64,000 nucleotides of DNA from an uncultured Pelagibacteraceae bacterium (GTDB lineage: Bacteria; Pseudomonadota; Alphaproteobacteria; Pelagibacterales; Pelagibacteraceae). Shown here in pieces: positions 44,072 to 53,218 of the stretch (position 1 is the stretch's first letter; each line of letters opens with the position of its first letter). The stretch spans positions 124,001 to 188,000 of the forward strand of contig CACMJW010000001.1 of assembly GCA_902614125.1 (NCBI GenBank), given 5' to 3'. The notes below the pieces were generated by a model, which worked only from the letters and a program-made list of their open reading frames with translations, did no database searches and was not told the DNA's origin. A program made the position numbers and the translations under genes.

Positions 44072-44488
44072 TTGACAAAAAAACTTTCAGATAAAGATAA
44101 AAAAGACTGGCAAAATTTCTTAGAAAGCTCAGAAAAGTTAGAAATCAAAGACAAAGAAACTTTAGATCACCAGAATAGAATTGGAGAGAAAGTTATAGAT
44201 CTTCATGGATTTACTCTTGAGGAGGCAAATCAAAAAGTTTCTGAATTTATCCAAGATTGTTATGATCAAAATGTAATAAAAATAAATATAATAACTGGAA
44301 AAGGACTTAGATCAAAAAATTTTAATAATCCATATCAATCTAAAGATCTAAGTATACTAAAACACTCTGTACCTAACTTCATTAAAGATAGCCCTCACCT
44401 AATGTCAAAAATTATCAAAATTGATCAACAAGCTGTTGATAGTCCATCAAAAGGAAATTTTGAGATTTATTTGAAAAAGAAATTATAG
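44072..44488 (+). CDS. Smr-domain protein
   Basis: A 138-aa protein starting with TTG directly after the Tim44-like gene. Its second half is an Smr domain with [17 protein letters not shown] (the DLHG motif) and [11 protein letters not shown] (the TGKG motif). Smr domains act as RNA endonucleases, and some rescue collided ribosomes. A stretch of about 20 residues is inserted after GKGLRS. In many alphaproteobacteria mltA sits between tim44 and smr; it is missing here. The stop overlaps hslU by 6 bp. Confidence 0.88.
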   Translation: MTKKLSDKDKKDWQNFLESSEKLEIKDKETLDHQNRIGEKVIDLHGFTLEEANQKVSEFIQDCYDQNVIKINIITGKGLRSKNFNNPYQSKDLSILKHSVPNFIKDSPHLMSKIIKIDQQAVDSPSKGNFEIYLKKKL

Positions 44489-45850
44489 AATAAACTTAGA
44501 AAGATCGGTATCTTTTACTAGTTCACCAATATTTTTCTTAATATATTCAGAATCCACTGTTATTTTCTCACCAGCTCTATCTGTAGCTGTAAAACTAATT
44601 TCATCTAGTACTCTTTCGATAATTGTATGAAGACGTCTTGCACCAATATTTTCAACAGTTGTATTAACTTCACTAGCAATATTAGCAATAGTATCAATAC
44701 CGTCGTCTGTGAATTCAAGGTCTACATTTTCAGTTTTTAAAAGTGCCTTATACTGTTTTATCAAACTGTTATCTGGTTCTTTCAAAATTCTTTTAAAATC
44801 ATCACTGTTTAACGCATCAAGTTCAACTCGAATTGGAAGTCTTCCTTGAAGTTCTGGTAAAAGATCAGACGGTTTTGCTAATTGGAATGCTCCTGAAGCA
44901 ATAAATAAAATATGATCAGTTTTGATAGGACCATATTTTGTGCTCACTGTTGTTCCTTCAATCAAAGGCAATAGATCTCTTTGAACTCCTTCTCTTGAAA
45001 CATCTCCTCCAACACGATCAGTTCTAGCTGAGATCTTATCTATCTCATCTAAAAATACGATACCGTTATTTTCTGTTGAATTTTTTGCAGCTTTTATAAT
45101 TTTATCTTGCTCAATTAACTTATCAGACTCTTCATTGATTAAAATTTCGTGAGATTCTTTTACACTCATTTTCTTCTTCTTTGGTTTTTGTCCCATTGAT
45201 CTACCTAAAACATCAGAAATATTTATCATTCCAACATTTGCACCTGGCATTCCTGGTATTTCAAAAGATGGCATTTGATTACTTTCAGCTACAGCAATTT
45301 CAATCTCATTGTCATCTAAATCTCCGTCTCTCAATCTTTTTCTAAAACTTTCTCTGGTAGCAACACTTGCTTTGTTACCGACTAATGCGTCCAAAACTCT
45401 TTCCTCAGCTAACTTTTGTGCTTGTGCGTGAACTTCTTTTCTTTTCTTTACCTTTTCCATCGAAATGGCAATCTCTAACAAATCTCTTACAATTTGTTCA
45501 ACATCTCTTCCAACGTAACCTACCTCTGTAAATCTTGTCGCTTCAACTTTTACAAAAGGAGCTTCAGCAAGCTTTGATAGTCTTCTTGAAATTTCTGTTT
45601 TACCAACTCCTGTTGGTCCTATCATAAGTATATTTTTGGGCAGAACTTCATCTTTCATATCTCCAGATAAAGCCTGTCTTCTCCATCTATTTCTTAATGC
45701 TATAGCTACTGCTCTTTTTGCTTTGTTCTGTCCAACAACAAATCTATCTAACTCTGAAACGATTTCTCTTGGGGAAAGTGAATTTTCAATAGTTGAATTT
45801 TCTTTTGCAACTTTTTCTTTTGGAAATGTAGTGACGTTAGTTTTTTCCAT
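44483..45850 (-). CDS. hslU: HslU, ATPase subunit of the HslUV protease
   Basis: A AAA+ unfoldase of 455 aa feeding Hsl[27 protein letters not shown] begins the ATPase, Walker A is [14 protein letters not shown], the pore loop is within [10 protein letters not shown], Walker B is [11 protein letters not shown], and the intermediate domain lies between. The C-terminus ends DTDLSKFIL, the conserved tail that docks into HslV. It follows hslV by one base and shares its promoter. Confidence 0.98.
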   Translation of the reverse strand: MEKTNVTTFPKEKVAKENSTIENSLSPREIVSELDRFVVGQNKAKRAVAIALRNRWRRQALSGDMKDEVLPKNILMIGPTGVGKTEISRRLSKLAEAPFVKVEATRFTEVGYVGRDVEQIVRDLLEIAISMEKVKKRKEVHAQAQKLAEERVLDALVGNKASVATRESFRKRLRDGDLDDNEIEIAVAESNQMPSFEIPGMPGANVGMINISDVLGRSMGQKPKKKKMSVKESHEILINEESDKLIEQDKIIKAAKNSTENNGIVFLDEIDKISARTDRVGGDVSREGVQRDLLPLIEGTTVSTKYGPIKTDHILFIASGAFQLAKPSDLLPELQGRLPIRVELDALNSDDFKRILKEPDNSLIKQYKALLKTENVDLEFTDDGIDTIANIASEVNTTVENIGARRLHTIIERVLDEISFTATDRAGEKITVDSEYIKKNIGELVKDTDLSKFIL

Positions 45851-45851
45851 T

Positions 45852-46367
45852 TTATATTTTCTCCATACTCAAATTGTCATTTGTAAAAACACATATTTCT
45901 GATGCAACCTTAATAGCTTTCTTTGCTATATCCTCAGCAGATTTATCACCATCCATTAATACTTTCGCAGCTGCTAAAGCATAATTTCCACCTGAACCGA
46001 TCCCAATAACATCTCCTTCTGGCTCTAAAACATCTCCAGTACCAGAAATAATAAAACTTTTTTCTTTATCAGCTATAGCCATTAGTGCTTCGAGTCTTCT
46101 TAAATATTTATCTGTTCTCCAATCTTTAGCTAGTTCGACAGCAGCTCTTGTCAAATTACCTGCATGTTTTTCTAACTTAGATTCTAATCTTTCAAATAAT
46201 GTTAATGCATCAGCTGTTGATCCAGCAAATCCAGCGATCACATTTCTTTTCTCAATCTTTCTGACTTTGTTAGCAGTTTTTTTAATTACAGTATTTCCCA
46301 TACTGACCTGTCCGTCACTCGCAACTACTACATCATTATTTTTTCTGACTAAAACTATTGTTGTCAT
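45852..46367 (-). CDS. hslV: HslV, peptidase subunit of the HslUV protease
   Basis: A proteasome-like threonine peptidase of 171 aa. [10 protein letters not shown] gives the catalytic N-terminal Thr after Met removal; [26 protein letters not shown] and [18 protein letters not shown] are family blocks with the catalytic Lys. It degrades unfolded proteins with HslU during heat stress. The ATG lies 6 nt from the -10 of a sigma-32-like promoter, so its mRNA may begin at the start codon. It is divergent from hisB, an order conserved in alphaproteobacteria. Confidence 0.98.
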   Translation of the reverse strand: MTTIVLVRKNNDVVVASDGQVSMGNTVIKKTANKVRKIEKRNVIAGFAGSTADALTLFERLESKLEKHAGNLTRAAVELAKDWRTDKYLRRLEALMAIADKEKSFIISGTGDVLEPEGDVIGIGSGGNYALAAAKVLMDGDKSAEDIAKKAIKVASEICVFTNDNLSMEKI

Positions 46368-46373
46368 GCACTA

Positions 46374-46402
46374 TAAATGGATACTAAATTTGATAGTTCA
46401 AG
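46374..46402 (-). promoter_or_regulatory. Candidate heat-shock (sigma-32) promoter of hslVU
   Basis: On the minus strand CTTGAAC (46402-46396), 15 nt, then CCATTTA (46380-46374) closely matches the RpoH consensus. Six nt separate the -10 element from the hslV ATG, placing the expected transcription start at or within a base or two of the A of the ATG. There is no room for a ribosome binding site, so translation would be leaderless. Confidence 0.65.
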
Positions 46403-46418
46403 CCCAGGTTTAGTATTA

Positions 46419-46447
46419 TTGCCATAATTGAATTATATATATATACC
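46419..46447 (+). promoter_or_regulatory. Candidate sigma-70 promoter of the his operon
   Basis: TTGCCA (46419-46424), 17 nt, TATACC (46442-46447), ending 11 nt before the hisB ATG. AT-rich sequence gives many chance matches, so this is tentative. No leader peptide with a histidine run or attenuator hairpin is visible. Confidence 0.35.
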
Positions 46448-46458
46448 TCTTTAAAATT

Positions 46459-47049
46459 ATGAAGCGTAAAGCAAAAATAAGCAGAAAGACAAAAGAAACC
46501 AACATCAATGTTGAACTAAACATAGATGGAAAAGGTAAATACAAAGTTGACACAGGCATAGGATTTTTAGATCACATGCTCGAACAACTATCAAAGCATT
46601 CTTCAATGGATATGAATATAAAAGCCAAGGGTGATACACACATTGATCTTCATCACACAACAGAAGATACAGGCATTGCAATCGGTGAATGTTTAAAAAA
46701 AGCATCTAAAAAGTTTGTTGGTATTAAAAGATATGCACACGCAATGATACCAATGGATGAAACGCTTACTCGAGTTGCAATTGATGTATCAAATAGACCT
46801 TACTTAATTTGGAAAGTGAAATTAAAAGTCGAAAAGCTTGGAGAAATGGATACAGAGCTTTTCAAAGAGTGGTTTCAAGCTTTTTCACAAGCAGCAGGAA
46901 TTACTTTACACGTTGAAAATATTTATGGTGATAATAGTCACCACATAATTGAATCTTGTTTTAAAGGCTTAGCAAGATCTTTAAGAGCTGCATTGGAAAT
47001 GGATCCAAGGAACAAAACTACTATTCCTTCTACTAAAGGCTCTTTATAA
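46459..47049 (+). CDS. hisB: Imidazoleglycerol-phosphate dehydratase
   Basis: Catalyses the sixth step of histidine synthesis; 196 aa, the monofunctional form without a HisB phosphatase domain. Metal-binding motifs are [29 protein letters not shown] and [18 protein letters not shown]. It opens the hisB-hisH-hisA-hisF-hisE operon, whose genes are spaced by 5 bp or less. hisG, hisD, hisC and hisI are elsewhere. Confidence 0.97.
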   Translation: MKRKAKISRKTKETNINVELNIDGKGKYKVDTGIGFLDHMLEQLSKHSSMDMNIKAKGDTHIDLHHTTEDTGIAIGECLKKASKKFVGIKRYAHAMIPMDETLTRVAIDVSNRPYLIWKVKLKVEKLGEMDTELFKEWFQAFSQAAGITLHVENIYGDNSHHIIESCFKGLARSLRAALEMDPRNKTTIPSTKGSL

Positions 47050-47054
47050 AATTA

Positions 47055-47681
47055 ATGAATGTCACAATTGTTGACTATAACTCAGGCAATATAAGCTCAG
47101 TAATTAACTCTTTCACTGAGGTTGCAAAAGGTACAGTTAATCTAGAAGTAACTTCAGATTTAAATAAAATTAAATCAAGCGATAAAGTTGTGTTACCTGG
47201 ACAAGGCTCATTTAAGAGCTGCATAGACGCCTTAAACAGCATAAATGGACTAATAGATACTTTAGATGAGTTTGTGATAAATAAAAAAAAACCACTTTTT
47301 GGAATATGCGTGGGCTTGCAAATGTTTGCTGATGTTGGTTATGAAGAAACCGAGACAAAAGGATTGGGGTGGATATCTGGAAAAGTATCAAAAATCGATA
47401 ACAAAAATGGAAAATATAAACTCCCACATATTGGCTGGAACCAAATAAATATAGTTAAAGATAGCAAAATTTTTAAAGATGTGGGAAATAATTCACATAT
47501 GTATTTTGTTCATAGCTATGAATTTATTCCTGAAGATAAAGACCTGATTTCAGCTACAACAGATTATTCCTCTAAAATCGTTTGCTCTGTTGAAAAAGAT
47601 AATATCTTTGGAACTCAATTTCATCCAGAAAAGAGTGATAAGGTTGGACTAAAAATTATTAGTAATTTTATAAATTTATAA
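47055..47681 (+). CDS. hisH: Imidazole glycerol phosphate synthase glutaminase subunit HisH
   Basis: A class I glutamine amidotransferase, 208 aa, that channels ammonia to HisF. The catalytic triad is Cys in FGICVGLQMFAD near residue 85, and His and Glu in GTQFHPEKSDKVG near the C-terminus. The oxyanion strand PGQGSF is present. It is followed directly by hisA, with the ATG of hisA just after the stop. Confidence 0.97.
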   Translation: MNVTIVDYNSGNISSVINSFTEVAKGTVNLEVTSDLNKIKSSDKVVLPGQGSFKSCIDALNSINGLIDTLDEFVINKKKPLFGICVGLQMFADVGYEETETKGLGWISGKVSKIDNKNGKYKLPHIGWNQINIVKDSKIFKDVGNNSHMYFVHSYEFIPEDKDLISATTDYSSKIVCSVEKDNIFGTQFHPEKSDKVGLKIISNFINL

Positions 47682-48407
47682 ATGAAAATTTTTCCAGCAA
47701 TAGATATTAAAGAAAAAAAATGTGTGAGATTAGTCAAAGGAGACTTTGACAAAAAAACTGAATATGAAATGTCCCCAGTTGAACAAGCTTCGAAGTATAA
47801 AGATCATGGATTTAAAAATTTACACATTGTAGATTTAGATGGAGCTTTAACAGGGGAGACTGTTAATTTGGATATTATCCAAGAAATAGTAAAGAGGTGC
47901 GATATTAAAATTGAAATTGGTGGTGGAATTAGAAACTTTGAAAGCATCAAAAAATATACTGATGCTGGTGTTGAAAAGGTTATTTTAGGAAGCGCGGCTA
48001 TTAAAGATAAAGACTTTTTAAAAGGTGCTTGTGAAAAGTTCCCTAATAAAATTGCATTAGGCCTAGATGCAAAAAATGGATATTTGTCAGTTTCAGGGTG
48101 GAAAGAAAACTCTAACCAGCTGACATTGGATTATTTAAAAGAGGTGAATAACTTTGGAGCAAGTAGATTAATTTATACAGACATAAATAGAGATGGGATG
48201 AAACAAAGCCCCAATTTTGAGGAAACTGAGATAGTGGCTAATAATTCGAATTGTCCAGTAATAGTATCCGGTGGGGTATCAAATATAGATGATATTAAAA
48301 AAGCAAAAGAATTAAATAACAAAAATATTGAAGGTATAATTGTTGGTAAAGCTATATATGATGGAGATATTAAGTTAGACGAACTTGCAAAAGAAATTGA
48401 TGCTTAA
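47682..48407 (+). CDS. hisA: ProFAR isomerase HisA
   Basis: Phosphoribosylformimino-AICAR ribotide isomerase, a half-duplicated TIM barrel of 241 aa. The catalytic Asp pair is in [18 protein letters not shown] (near residue 8) and [24 protein letters not shown] and [12 protein letters not shown] bind the two phosphates. Its stop lies 5 bp inside hisF. Confidence 0.97.
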   Translation: MKIFPAIDIKEKKCVRLVKGDFDKKTEYEMSPVEQASKYKDHGFKNLHIVDLDGALTGETVNLDIIQEIVKRCDIKIEIGGGIRNFESIKKYTDAGVEKVILGSAAIKDKDFLKGACEKFPNKIALGLDAKNGYLSVSGWKENSNQLTLDYLKEVNNFGASRLIYTDINRDGMKQSPNFEETEIVANNSNCPVIVSGGVSNIDDIKKAKELNNKNIEGIIVGKAIYDGDIKLDELAKEIDA

Positions 48408-49152
48408 AAATAGAATTATCCCTTGTTTAGATGTTAAAAATGGAAGAGTTGTAAAAGGTATAAATTTTGTTGATCTAAAAGATGCTGGAGATCCAGTTGA
48501 ACAAGCAAAAATTTATAGTGATGGTGGTGCTGATGAAATATGTTTTTTAGATATCACAGCATCAAACGAAAATAGAGATACTATTTATAATGTGGTTAAG
48601 GAAACCTCAAAAAAATGTTTTGTGCCTTTGACAGTTGGAGGAGGTGTGAGAAGTATTGATGATATATACAAACTTTTAAACTGTGGTGCAGATAAAGTTT
48701 CTATAAATACGGCCGCAGTCCAAAACCCAAGTGTTGTTGAAGAAAGCTCCAAAAAATTTGGTTCACAATGTATTGTTGTTGCAATAGATGCAAAAAAAAA
48801 AGGTGACAAATGGGAAATATTTACCCATGGTGGAAGAAAAGAAACGGGAATTAATGCAATAGAATTTGCACTCAAAATGGAAAAAAGTGGAGCAGGGGAA
48901 CTACTAGTTACTTCAATGGATAAAGATGGCACTCAATCCGGGTATGATATTGAGTTAATGAAAAATATTTCTGAAAATGTAAATATTCCCGTCATTGCAT
49001 CTGGTGGAGTTGGAACTTTAGATCATTTGGTTGATGGTATAAAATCAGGCGCTAGCGCAGTTTTAGCTGCATCAATATTTCATTATGGAACATATTCAGT
49101 AAATCAAGCAAAGCAGTATTTGGCTTCAAAAGATATACCTGTTAGGATTTAG
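48400..49152 (+). CDS. hisF: Imidazole glycerol phosphate synthase cyclase subunit HisF
   Basis: The synthase subunit that forms IGP and AICAR; 250 aa from the ATG at 48400. The track's TTG start adds five residues read inside his[23 protein letters not shown] carries the catalytic Asp, [11 protein letters not shown] and [12 protein letters not shown] bind phosphates, and [13 protein letters not shown] carries the second Asp. It overlaps hisA by 8 bp. The AICAR made here can feed the PurH encoded near the window's right end. Confidence 0.97.
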   Translation: MLKNRIIPCLDVKNGRVVKGINFVDLKDAGDPVEQAKIYSDGGADEICFLDITASNENRDTIYNVVKETSKKCFVPLTVGGGVRSIDDIYKLLNCGADKVSINTAAVQNPSVVEESSKKFGSQCIVVAIDAKKKGDKWEIFTHGGRKETGINAIEFALKMEKSGAGELLVTSMDKDGTQSGYDIELMKNISENVNIPVIASGGVGTLDHLVDGIKSGASAVLAASIFHYGTYSVNQAKQYLASKDIPVRI

Positions 49153-49153
49153 C

Positions 49154-49426
49154 ATGCTTAAAATTTTAGAGGATCTCGTTACTCTTGCAAGAGAAAGAAA
49201 AAAAAACCCAGTTGAAGGATCTTATACAAACAAACTTTTAGAGGATGAAACTTTAGCAAAAGAAAAAGTTTTAGAAGAAATAGGTGAATTAATAGAATCT
49301 GTTGAAAAAAATACAAACAAAATTCATGAAGCAGCAGATGTCTTTTATCATCTATTAGTGTATTTAGAAAAAAATGGTATAATGATTGAAGATGTAATGA
49401 ATGAATTAAAACAAAGAGAAAGATAG
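49154..49426 (+). CDS. hisE: Phosphoribosyl-ATP pyrophosphatase HisE
   Basis: A small MazG-like all-alpha hydrolase, 90 aa, for the second step of histidine synthesis, as a stand-alone HisE rather than a HisIE fusion. The metal-binding helices show KVLEEIGELIESVEK and EAADVFYHLLVYLEK, the ExxE and ExxD pattern. It follows hisF by one base and is the last enzyme gene of the operon. Confidence 0.94.
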   Translation: MLKILEDLVTLARERKKNPVEGSYTNKLLEDETLAKEKVLEEIGELIESVEKNTNKIHEAADVFYHLLVYLEKNGIMIEDVMNELKQRER

Positions 49427-50086
49427 TTGAAAAAAAAAATTCTTTATAATTTAATAATAGTTTTTTCTTTAATTCTTTATCCTTTATCTAACGTATATGG
49501 GATCGTTAAAACTTTTAAAAATGGAAAAGGTCCTTTATTAATAAGTGATGAAATGGCAAACATTTTGGAATATTATTTTAGTGGAGGCAGGATGGGAAAG
49601 TATGCAGAGGATCAGTCTACAGCATGGTTCCCAGGAGCTATAGTTATAGCAGAAGATGGATCTGAATTTTCATACATAAGAAGGCCAGCACATGTGGATG
49701 CAAGCAATGTGGATACAAAAAATTATGTTGGAATGCTTCTTAAAGATTGTCAAAAAAGATCTGGCAAAGAATGCTTCTTGTTTGCGAGTGGTTATAAAAT
49801 TTTGTGGGATAATGGAAGTAACAAAAAAAGACGTAAGCTTAAGAGAAAGGAAATTAAAGCTGGAAAAACTAAAGCAATACTTCAAGAATTGGGATTTTAC
49901 AATCCAGATTATTCTCAATCGTCCAGTGCTTCAAGTTCAGATAACTCCAGTATAAAGTCTAAAGAAAAACCAAAAAAAAATAATAAAAATATTGTTGAAG
50001 AACTTAATAATCTAAATGATTTATACAAGTCTGGTGCCATTTCATTAGAAGAATTTGAAAAAGCCAAAAAATTGCTACTAAATTAA
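49427..50086 (+). CDS. Secreted protein with C-terminal SHOCT-like segment, function unknown
   Basis: A 219-aa protein starting with TTG immediately after hisE. It has a signal peptide (ILYNLIIVFSLILYPLSNVYG) and a 110-residue central domain I do not recognise, containing YYFSGGRMGKYAEDQSTAWFPGA and two cysteines (residues about 108 and 117, KDCQKRSGKECF) that may form a disulfide. A Ser/Asn/Lys-rich linker follows, then a C-terminal 30 residues, IVEELNNLNDLYKSGAISLEEFEKAKKLLL, typical of the short SHOCT helix pair. It is not a histidine enzyme and seems to be a passenger of the his operon. Confidence 0.75.
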   Translation: MKKKILYNLIIVFSLILYPLSNVYGIVKTFKNGKGPLLISDEMANILEYYFSGGRMGKYAEDQSTAWFPGAIVIAEDGSEFSYIRRPAHVDASNVDTKNYVGMLLKDCQKRSGKECFLFASGYKILWDNGSNKKRRKLKRKEIKAGKTKAILQELGFYNPDYSQSSSASSSDNSSIKSKEKPKKNNKNIVEELNNLNDLYKSGAISLEEFEKAKKLLLN

Positions 50087-50128
50087 GTTATTTTAATTAT
50101 TAACTGTAGAAAAGTTTTGAAACATAGT

Positions 50129-50596
50129 TTAACCGTCGTAGGGCAATACTCTAATAGATTTACCAAAAATTATTACAACTCTATCATTATTATTTAATTT
50201 TATTTCACTTCCTTGAACAATAGCAATATCATCTTCACCGTCATCAATGTTAATAATATATTGATGTCCATCATGATTTCCTAACAATGCTTCCGTGACA
50301 TAACCAAGTGCAGCCCCACCTATTGTTGCGTAAACGATTGCAATTTCTTCGCATTTTGCACCTGCAATGAGTTCTTTTCCACAAACTTGAGTGCCTAAAA
50401 GACCTCCAATCATCGCTCCTGTGGTAGCACCAATTAAACTTCCTTCGCCTTTCACTTTTACGGGTAAAGAGGAAACTATGCTTCCATATTTAATTGATTT
50501 AACTCTTTGAGTGTCTGATTTTTTAACATCAGTTGGATTAGTCGTATTACACGAAACTAAAAATAGTGATAAAAATAAAATAAAAATATATTTCAC
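50129..50596 (-). CDS. Glycine-zipper outer-membrane lipoprotein (17 kDa antigen-like)
   Basis: A 155-aa lipoprotein with lipobox LVSC (Cys 16). The centre is a glycine-zipper hairpin, GSLIGATTGAMIGGLLGTQVCG and ATIGGAALGYVTEALLG, as in SlyB and the rickettsial 17-kDa antigen. The C-terminal 40 residues (YIINIDDGEDDIAIVQGSEIKLNNNDRVVIIFG) form a small beta domain typical of this family. It is probably a structural envelope protein. Two cysteines in the zipper hairpin could pair. Confidence 0.85.
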   Translation of the reverse strand: MKYIFILFLSLFLVSCNTTNPTDVKKSDTQRVKSIKYGSIVSSLPVKVKGEGSLIGATTGAMIGGLLGTQVCGKELIAGAKCEEIAIVYATIGGAALGYVTEALLGNHDGHQYIINIDDGEDDIAIVQGSEIKLNNNDRVVIIFGKSIRVLPYDG

Positions 50597-50661
50597 ATGT
50601 ATTTGATTAGATTTAAAATTAGCTCTAAATTAGGCATTAATAATTATTTATAAGCTAGCAC

Positions 50662-51072
50662 ATGGAAATTGTAAAATCATTAATAGAATATCACAACATG
50701 ATACCTCATCCAGAAGGTGGTCATTATGTTGAGGTATTTAAAACTAAAGATGTGAGCCATATTTATTTTTTATTGGAGGGTCATGAACATTCTCATTGGC
50801 ATAGGATAACTAAGACTGAAACAGTTCACTTCTACTCTGGAGATCCTTTAGAAATTTATACTTCCAAACATGGAGAAGAGTTTGATACTAACCAAATTGG
50901 GTCTAATAATAATTTTATTTATAGTATTGAAAAAAATACTTGGTTTGCAATGAAACCCAAAGGCAAATACAGCTTAATCGGTTGCACAGTTGCTCCAGCT
51001 TTTGAGTTTGAAGATCTAGAGCTTGCACCAAAAGATTGGAAGCCATCTAAATTTAATATATCTCTAAAGTAG
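50662..51072 (+). CDS. Cupin-5 (DUF985) family protein
   Basis: A compact 136-aa cupin. LIEYHNMIPHPEGGHYVEVFK begins the family, with HYV in the first motif. SHWHRITKTETVHFYSGDPLEIY carries the His/Glu of motif 1, and APAFEFEDLELAPKDW the second. The family includes YML079w-like proteins with no firm function; a small sugar or hydroxy-acid ligand is possible. It is 47 bp from mcl on the same strand, which may be coincidence. Confidence 0.85.
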   Translation: MEIVKSLIEYHNMIPHPEGGHYVEVFKTKDVSHIYFLLEGHEHSHWHRITKTETVHFYSGDPLEIYTSKHGEEFDTNQIGSNNNFIYSIEKNTWFAMKPKGKYSLIGCTVAPAFEFEDLELAPKDWKPSKFNISLK

Positions 51073-51119
51073 AATTAAGTATTTACATTAATTAAATCCA
51101 GATATACTTTTTTATAAAA

Positions 51120-52055
51120 ATGAGCCACAAATTTTATAAGCCTGCAAGATCTAGACTTCAAAGAAGCGAACTAGCAGTTCCAGGTTCGTCCCCAAAAATG
51201 TTTGAAAAAGCATTGAACTCTGATGCTGATTATATTTTTTTAGATTTAGAAGATGCTGTTTCCCCAAATGATAAGATTACTGCAAGAGCAAATGTAATTA
51301 AAGCTTTAAAGGAAATTAATTGGAGAGAAAAAGGCAAAACAATATCTGTTAGAATTAATAGTTTAGACACTCATTATATGTATAGCGACCTTGTAGAAAT
51401 TGTTGAGCAAGCTGGAGAAAATATCGATACAATATTAGTACCAAAAGCAGGTACTGCCAGTGATGTTTATATGGTTGATTGTATGCTTACGCAAATTGAA
51501 ACAAATAAAAAAATAAAAAATAAAATTGGAATTGAATGTTTAATCGAAACCGCACTTGGAATGTCCAACATTAAAGAAATTGCGACATCAAGCGAAAGAC
51601 TTGAAGCCTTACATTTTGGAGTTGCTGATTATGCAGCAAGCTTAAGAGCTAGGACTGTTGTTATTGGTGGATTAAATCCTGATTATCCTGGTGATCAATG
51701 GCATCACGGTTTATCAGAACTGGTAATGACTTGTAGAGCTTATGGATTAAGAGCAATTGATGGCCCTTTTGGAGATTTTAATGATCCAGATGCATATATA
51801 GCTGCAGCAAAAAGAGGAGCAGCTATTGGGATAGAAGGAAAATGGGCAATACATCCTTCTCAAATAGAATTAGCAAATAAAGTATTTTCACCTCCAGAGA
51901 CTGAAGTGAACAAGGCAAAAAGAATTTTAGAAGAACTTGAAAAAGCCGCTAGTGAAGGCAAAGGTGCAGCCCAATTAGATGGCAGAATGATTGATGCAGC
52001 GTCTGCAAGAATGGCAGAGAATATTGTTAATATAGATAAATTAATAAATAAATAA
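51120..52055 (+). CDS. mcl: L-malyl-CoA / beta-methylmalyl-CoA lyase
   Basis: A HpcH/HpaI-fold lyase of 311 aa that cleaves malyl-CoA to acetyl-CoA and glyoxylate. RSELAVPGSSPKMFEKAL, ADYIFLDLEDAVSPNDK (acidic metal ligands), VRINSLDTHYMYSDLVEI, LIETALGMSNIKEIA and GKWAIHPSQIELANKVF correspond block by block to the serine-cycle Mcl of methylotrophs. The neighbours mtkA and mtkB, which make malyl-CoA, confirm the assignment. It may also act on beta-methylmalyl-CoA. It lies 2 bp upstream of mtkA. Confidence 0.93.
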   Translation: MSHKFYKPARSRLQRSELAVPGSSPKMFEKALNSDADYIFLDLEDAVSPNDKITARANVIKALKEINWREKGKTISVRINSLDTHYMYSDLVEIVEQAGENIDTILVPKAGTASDVYMVDCMLTQIETNKKIKNKIGIECLIETALGMSNIKEIATSSERLEALHFGVADYAASLRARTVVIGGLNPDYPGDQWHHGLSELVMTCRAYGLRAIDGPFGDFNDPDAYIAAAKRGAAIGIEGKWAIHPSQIELANKVFSPPETEVNKAKRILEELEKAASEGKGAAQLDGRMIDAASARMAENIVNIDKLINK

Positions 52056-52057
52056 TT

Positions 52058-53218
52058 ATGGATATACACGAATATCAAGCAAAGGAAATTCTATCTAGTT
52101 TTGGAGTAACTATTCCAAGAGGGGGCATTGTTTATAGTCCTGAAAATGCTGAAAATAAAGCTAGAGAGATTGGTGGATCCAAATGGGTTGTAAAAGCACA
52201 AATTCACTCTGGAGCAAGAGGAAAAGCAGGAGGAATAATAGTTTGTAATTCACCTTTAGAGGTTGCTCAAGCAACTGATAAATTATTAGGTAAAAAATTA
52301 GTTACAAATCAAACAGGACCTGAGGGAAAAATTGTAAATAGAATTTATATTGAAGAAGCAACTGATATTGAAAAGGAACTTTATCTAGGTTTAGTATTTG
52401 ATAGAAGTTCAGAAAGCATTATGGTTGTAGCCTCAACAGAGGGAGGAATGAGTGTTGAGGAAATTGCCAAAGAAAAACCAGAGACAATTATTAGATCTAA
52501 AATTGAAGTAGCTGTAGGAATTCAAAGTTTTCAAGCAAGAGAATTAGCATTTGGATTAGGTGTTGATCCAGAGTTAATAGCTAGAGCTTCAGATACGATA
52601 ATTGGATGTGCTAAAGCTTTTAGTGAGTTAGATGCTACAATGGTTGAAGTTAACCCATTAGTTATTTCAAAACAAAAACAAATATTAGCTTTAGATTGTA
52701 AAATGAGTTTTGATAACAATGCAATGTTTAGAAGAAATAAAGTTTCAGAACTTAGAGATAAATCACAAGAGGATGAAAAAGAAGTATATGCATCAGATAG
52801 AGGTTTGAATTATGTCAGTTTGGATGGAAACATAGGTAATATTATTAACGGAGCTGGGCTTGCTATGGCATCAATGGACATGATTAAATTAGCCGGTGGA
52901 GAACCCGCTAACTTTTTAGATGTCGGTGGAGGAGCAACGCCAGAAAAGATTGTCAAAGCATTTAGGCTAATAACAATGGATAAAAAAGTAAAAGTAATTT
53001 TAGTTAATATTTTTGCAGGTATAAATAGATGTGATTGGGTTGCAGAAGGTATTGTTCAAGCGCTAGATAAAATTGAGGTAAAGGTCCCATTGGTTATTCG
53101 ATTAGCTGGTACAAATGTTGAAAAGGGAAATAAAATTTTAAAAGACAGCAATATAAATTATATTGAAGCAAGTACTTTAGAGGAAGCTGCTAATAAGGCT
53201 GTTGCAGCACTAAAATAA
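52058..53218 (+). CDS. mtkA: Malate-CoA ligase (malate thiokinase) beta subunit
   Basis: An ATP-grasp subunit of 386 aa, homologous to SucC but closer to MtkA. MDIHEYQAKEILSSFGV starts the family, VVKAQIHSGARGKAGGI is the ATP-grasp nucleotide segment, and FLDVGGGATPEKIVKAFRL and VNIFAGINRCDWVAEGI form the CoA-ligase beta domain. The mid-region LGKKLVTNQTGPEGK matches MtkA and SucC alike, so the assignment depends on mcl next door. Together with MtkB it forms malyl-CoA from malate, CoA and ATP. Confidence 0.9.
   Translation: MDIHEYQAKEILSSFGVTIPRGGIVYSPENAENKAREIGGSKWVVKAQIHSGARGKAGGIIVCNSPLEVAQATDKLLGKKLVTNQTGPEGKIVNRIYIEEATDIEKELYLGLVFDRSSESIMVVASTEGGMSVEEIAKEKPETIIRSKIEVAVGIQSFQARELAFGLGVDPELIARASDTIIGCAKAFSELDATMVEVNPLVISKQKQILALDCKMSFDNNAMFRRNKVSELRDKSQEDEKEVYASDRGLNYVSLDGNIGNIINGAGLAMASMDMIKLAGGEPANFLDVGGGATPEKIVKAFRLITMDKKVKVILVNIFAGINRCDWVAEGIVQALDKIEVKVPLVIRLAGTNVEKGNKILKDSNINYIEASTLEEAANKAVAALK

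Noticed and set aside
49692-49955. 87-aa plus-strand ORF inside the SHOCT protein
   Set aside because: It is an alternative frame of a signal-peptide-containing gene, with no independent start signal or recognisable motif.
51073-51119. Riboswitch before mcl
   Set aside because: The 47-bp gap is too short for a glycine or SAM aptamer and shows no conserved pairing.
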